Source: Streptomyces sp. NRRL F-6131 (GTDB taxonomy: Bacteria; Actinomycetota; Actinomycetes; Streptomycetales; Streptomycetaceae). Taken from it: a stretch of 27,573 nucleotides of DNA. The position numbers and the translations under genes were made by a program. The stretch is taken from contig JOHN01000085.1 of the NCBI GenBank assembly GCA_000719695.1, forward strand, positions 1 to 27,573, read 5' to 3'. The notes under the pieces were generated by a model. It had not been told where the DNA came from. It saw only the letters and a program-made list of their open reading frames with translations, and did no database searches. This document shows positions 25,629 to 27,573 of this stretch, one piece after another (the first letter of the stretch is position 1; each line of letters starts with the position of its first letter).

Positions 25629-26281
25629 TCATCGCCGAGGACGCCGTCCTGCTCCGGGCCGGCCTGGTCGAACTGCTCACCCGGGGCGGCCACGAGGTGA
25701 TCGCCGCGGTCGGCGACGCGGACGCCCTCGCGGCCGCCGTGGACGCCGACCGGCCGGACGCGGTCGTCACGGACGTCCGGATGCCGCCCGGCTTCGGCGA
25801 CGAGGGGCTGCGCGCCGCGCTCGAACTCCGCGACCGCCACGCCGACCTGCCCGTCCTCGTCCTCTCCCAGTACGTGGCCACCCCGTACGCCACCCGGCTG
25901 CTCGCCGCGGCGGGCGCGCAGCGGGCCGGGCTCGGCTACCTGCTGAAGGACCGGGTCGGCGAGGTGTCCGAGTTCCTGGACGCGCTGCGCCGGGTGGCGG
26001 CGGGGGAGACCGTGATCGACCCGGAGGTGGTGCGGGTGCTGCTCCGCCAGCAGTCCGCCGGACGCCCGATCGCCCGGCTGACCCCGCGCGAGCGCGAGGT
26101 GCTGGGACTGATGGCCGAGGGCCTCAACAACCAGACCGTCGGTGCCCGGCTGAGCATCACCGAGGCCTCGGTGGTCAAGCACTGCGGCAACATCTTCATG
26201 AAGCTCGACCTCGACCCCGTCGAGGGCAACCGCCGGGTGCTGGCCGTCCTGGCCCACCTCGCCGACCTGCGCGGCGAGTAG
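25616..26281 (+). CDS. NarL/FixJ-type response regulator
   Basis: This 221-residue transcription factor is the partner of the kinase encoded just upstream. The receiver domain (1-120) has the acidic pair Glu8-Asp9, phosphorylation site Asp53 in VVTDVRMPP, Ser84 in VLVLSQY and Lys111 in LLKDR, all expected residues. The LuxR-type helix-turn-helix is at 155-198 (LTPREREVLGLMAEGLNNQTVGARL, with VVKHCGNIFMKL). GTG 25616 lies inside the kinase gene with GGAGG four bases upstream, so the pair is translationally coupled. Targets are unknown; the neighbouring exporter or the PimB-like transferase are possible. It converges with the latter across a 63-bp gap holding hairpins. Confidence 0.93.
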   Translation: MLRLVIAEDAVLLRAGLVELLTRGGHEVIAAVGDADALAAAVDADRPDAVVTDVRMPPGFGDEGLRAALELRDRHADLPVLVLSQYVATPYATRLLAAAGAQRAGLGYLLKDRVGEVSEFLDALRRVAAGETVIDPEVVRVLLRQQSAGRPIARLTPREREVLGLMAEGLNNQTVGARLSITEASVVKHCGNIFMKLDLDPVEGNRRVLAVLAHLADLRGE

Positions 26282-26318
26282 CGGCCCTCTCGTCGGTCGG
26301 TGGGCGTTCGGGCCGGTC

Positions 26319-26367
26319 GCCGGTGGCCGGTTGCCGCCACCGGCTCACCGGTGTGGGCCGGTGGCGG
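26319..26367. terminator. overlapping hairpins between convergent genes
   Basis: Two stems share one arm. The first is 26319-26327 with 26336-26344 (9 bp). The second is 26334-26344 with 26357-26367 (11 bp, loop containing CACCGGTG) and runs into the last codons of the minus-strand gene. They cannot form at the same time. They probably act as a two-way terminator for the response regulator and the GT4 gene. Confidence 0.55.
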
Positions 26368-27499
26368 GCAGGGCCCGGGCCTCGCTGTCCGGGGCGAGGA
26401 GGGCGGCCAGGCGGTCGGCGGTGGTGTCCCAGGACCAGTGGGTGCGGACCCAGTGGCGTCCGGCGGTGCCCATCCGGGCGCGTTCGGCGGCCGGGGCGCG
26501 GAGGATGCGGGTGATCGCCGCGGCGACGGCGGTGGGGTCGCGGCCGTCGACCACGGTGCCGTTGACGCCGTCGAGGACGGCGTCCGGTGCGCCGCCGGAG
26601 CGGCCCACCACGACGGGCAGGCCGGCGGCGGCCGCCTCCAGGAAGACGATGCCCAGGCCCTCCGCCTCCAGTCCGCCCCGGCGGGTGCGGCACGGCATCG
26701 CGAAGACGTCGGCCGCGGCGTAGGCGGCGGGTGTCTGCGCGTGTTCCCGGCCGCCGGCGAAGACGACCGTGCCGGGCTCGGTGTGCCGTCGGGCGAGGTC
26801 GCGCAGTCGTCGTTCGTCGGGGCCCCGGCCGACCAGGACCAGGGTCGCGCCGGGGACGGCCCGCCGGATCAGCGGGAGCGCCCGGACGAGGACGTCCTGC
26901 CCCTTGCGCGGGACGAGCCGCGCCACGCAGAGGATCACCGGGGCGTCCGGGTCGGTGGCCTCGCGCGGGGCCGGGCGGAACAGTCCGGTGTCGACGCCCG
27001 GGACCAGCCGTTCCAGTCGGGGCGCCGGGCCGAGCGCGGGGGCGATCCGGTCGCGGGTGTGCGTGCCGAGGTAGGTGACCACGTCCACGCTGTCGCCGAT
27101 CCGTCGCAGCAGGCGCCGGGCGACGGGGGTGCGGGCCCACCAGATCTCGTGGCCGTGGGTGGTGGCGACGGTCCGCCGTATGCCTGGTGCCTGCCGCCGC
27201 AGCTCCGGGGTCATCGCGGCGAGCGGGGCGGCGGCGCCGAACCAGACCCGGTCGCACCCGTGCGCCCGGGCGATCTCGGCGGCCCGCCGGGTCACCCGGG
27301 GCGTGGGGAGGAGCGTCCGGGACCGGTCGCGGACCACCGGGAACGGCAGCGCGGCGTCGTGCCGGGCGGCGCCGGGTTCGTCCGAGGTGTAGACGACGAC
27401 CTCCCCGGCGGGCAGCCGGGTGGCCATGGCGTGGACGAAGGTCTCGATGCCGCCCTGGCGGGGCGGGAAGTCGTTGGTGACGACGAGGGTGCCGGTCAT
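26345..27499 (-). CDS. GT4 mannosyltransferase, PimB-like
   Basis: This 384-residue GT-B glycosyltransferase closely resembles actinobacterial PimB proteins, which add the second mannose to phosphatidylinositol mannoside using GDP-mannose at the inner membrane face. The N-terminal VVTNDFPPRQGGIET (6-20), VWFGAAAPLA (85-94), THGHEIWWARTPVARRLLRRIGD (~114-136), LVPGVDTGLFRP and RLVPRKGQD (194-202, with Arg198 and Lys199 for the donor phosphates) are all present. The EX7E motif is at Glu280 and Glu288 in EGLGIVFLEA. No signal peptide is seen. ATG 27499 is the natural start, though its ribosome site is weak. A role in phosphatidylinositol mannosides or a related glycolipid is likely; other GDP-mannose-dependent acceptors cannot be excluded. 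It converges with the two-component pair. Confidence 0.88.
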   Translation of the reverse strand: MTGTLVVTNDFPPRQGGIETFVHAMATRLPAGEVVVYTSDEPGAARHDAALPFPVVRDRSRTLLPTPRVTRRAAEIARAHGCDRVWFGAAAPLAAMTPELRRQAPGIRRTVATTHGHEIWWARTPVARRLLRRIGDSVDVVTYLGTHTRDRIAPALGPAPRLERLVPGVDTGLFRPAPREATDPDAPVILCVARLVPRKGQDVLVRALPLIRRAVPGATLVLVGRGPDERRLRDLARRHTEPGTVVFAGGREHAQTPAAYAAADVFAMPCRTRRGGLEAEGLGIVFLEAAAAGLPVVVGRSGGAPDAVLDGVNGTVVDGRDPTAVAAAITRILRAPAAERARMGTAGRHWVRTHWSWDTTADRLAALLAPDSEARALPATGPHR

Positions 27500-27520
27500 G
27501 GAACGGGGACCACCTGGGGT

Positions 27521-27550
27521 GCGTGCGGACGGGGGGCGTGCGGACGGGGG
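27521..27550. repeat. 15-bp tandem repeat upstream of the GT4 gene
   Basis: GCGTGCGGACGGGGG occurs at 27521-27535 and 27536-27550. It lies in the 5' region of the minus-strand GT4 gene near the window edge and might affect its promoter spacing. No function is evident. Confidence 0.6.
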
Positions 27551-27573
27551 GCGCCCCCGGGTTCCCGCCCGGC

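Noticed and set aside
23189..26281. A 1030-codon plus-strand frame ending with the response regulator
   Set aside because: Only the last 221 residues are a real protein. The upstream part is out of frame with the EamA and histidine kinase genes and is arginine/proline-rich noise.

Overview
The window is very GC-rich. It uses GTG starts often and carries gene families typical of Streptomycetaceae: long-form GAPDH, 2-methylisoborneol biosynthesis, DUF5995, NarL-type two-component pairs and VQAG-type TPR ATPases. I read it as chromosomal DNA of a Streptomyces or Kitasatospora species. I saw no insertion sequence, prophage, tRNA or CRISPR array.

Layout. (1) 1-1800: the 3' end of a 5S rRNA with the rRNA operon terminator, then a long-form glyceraldehyde-3-phosphate dehydrogenase with its own strong terminator. 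(2) 2237-7268: a possible DasR-type operator, then a two-gene unit. The first gene is a membrane GT2 polysaccharide synthase. The second is a 1040-residue fusion of a membrane O-acyltransferase (AT3), an SGNH esterase/acyltransferase domain and a GH16 beta-glucanase-like domain. Together they look like a module that makes, acylates and trims a surface polysaccharide. (3) 7480-9101: a DUF5995 protein and a flavodoxin-fold FMN reductase-like protein, each in its own unit. (4) 9339-11482: the 2-methylisoborneol (earthy odour) operon, with the terpene cyclase followed by geranyl diphosphate C-methyltransferase. The strong ribosome binding site stands before a 26-codon ORF that ends in an ATGA overlap with the cyclase start. 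(5) 11633-17828: a DUF4034-like helical-repeat protein, an HSP90-family ATPase and a 1016-residue TPR protein, the last two translationally coupled. (6) 17916-20033: a leaderless STAND/NB-ARC-like ATPase with TPRs. (7) 20059-21915, minus strand: a GT-B, CDP-glycerol-glycerophosphotransferase-like protein whose 5' end holds a 24-copy tetranucleotide tract, a strong candidate for phase variation. (8) 22115-24140: a LysR regulator divergent from an EamA exporter. (9) 24150-26281: a leaderless, overlapping histidine kinase/response regulator pair. (10) 26345-27499, minus strand: a PimB-like GT4 mannosyltransferase.

Three genes or gene sets (the GT2/AT3-SGNH-GH16 pair, the GT-B protein, the PimB-like enzyme) point to cell-surface glycans. 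The features most worth following up are the three-domain fusion with its possible GlcNAc-linked operator, the tetranucleotide switch candidate, the displaced N-terminus of 2-MIB synthase, and the HSP90/TPR/STAND neighbourhood. All functional calls come from reading motifs by eye. No database search was run.
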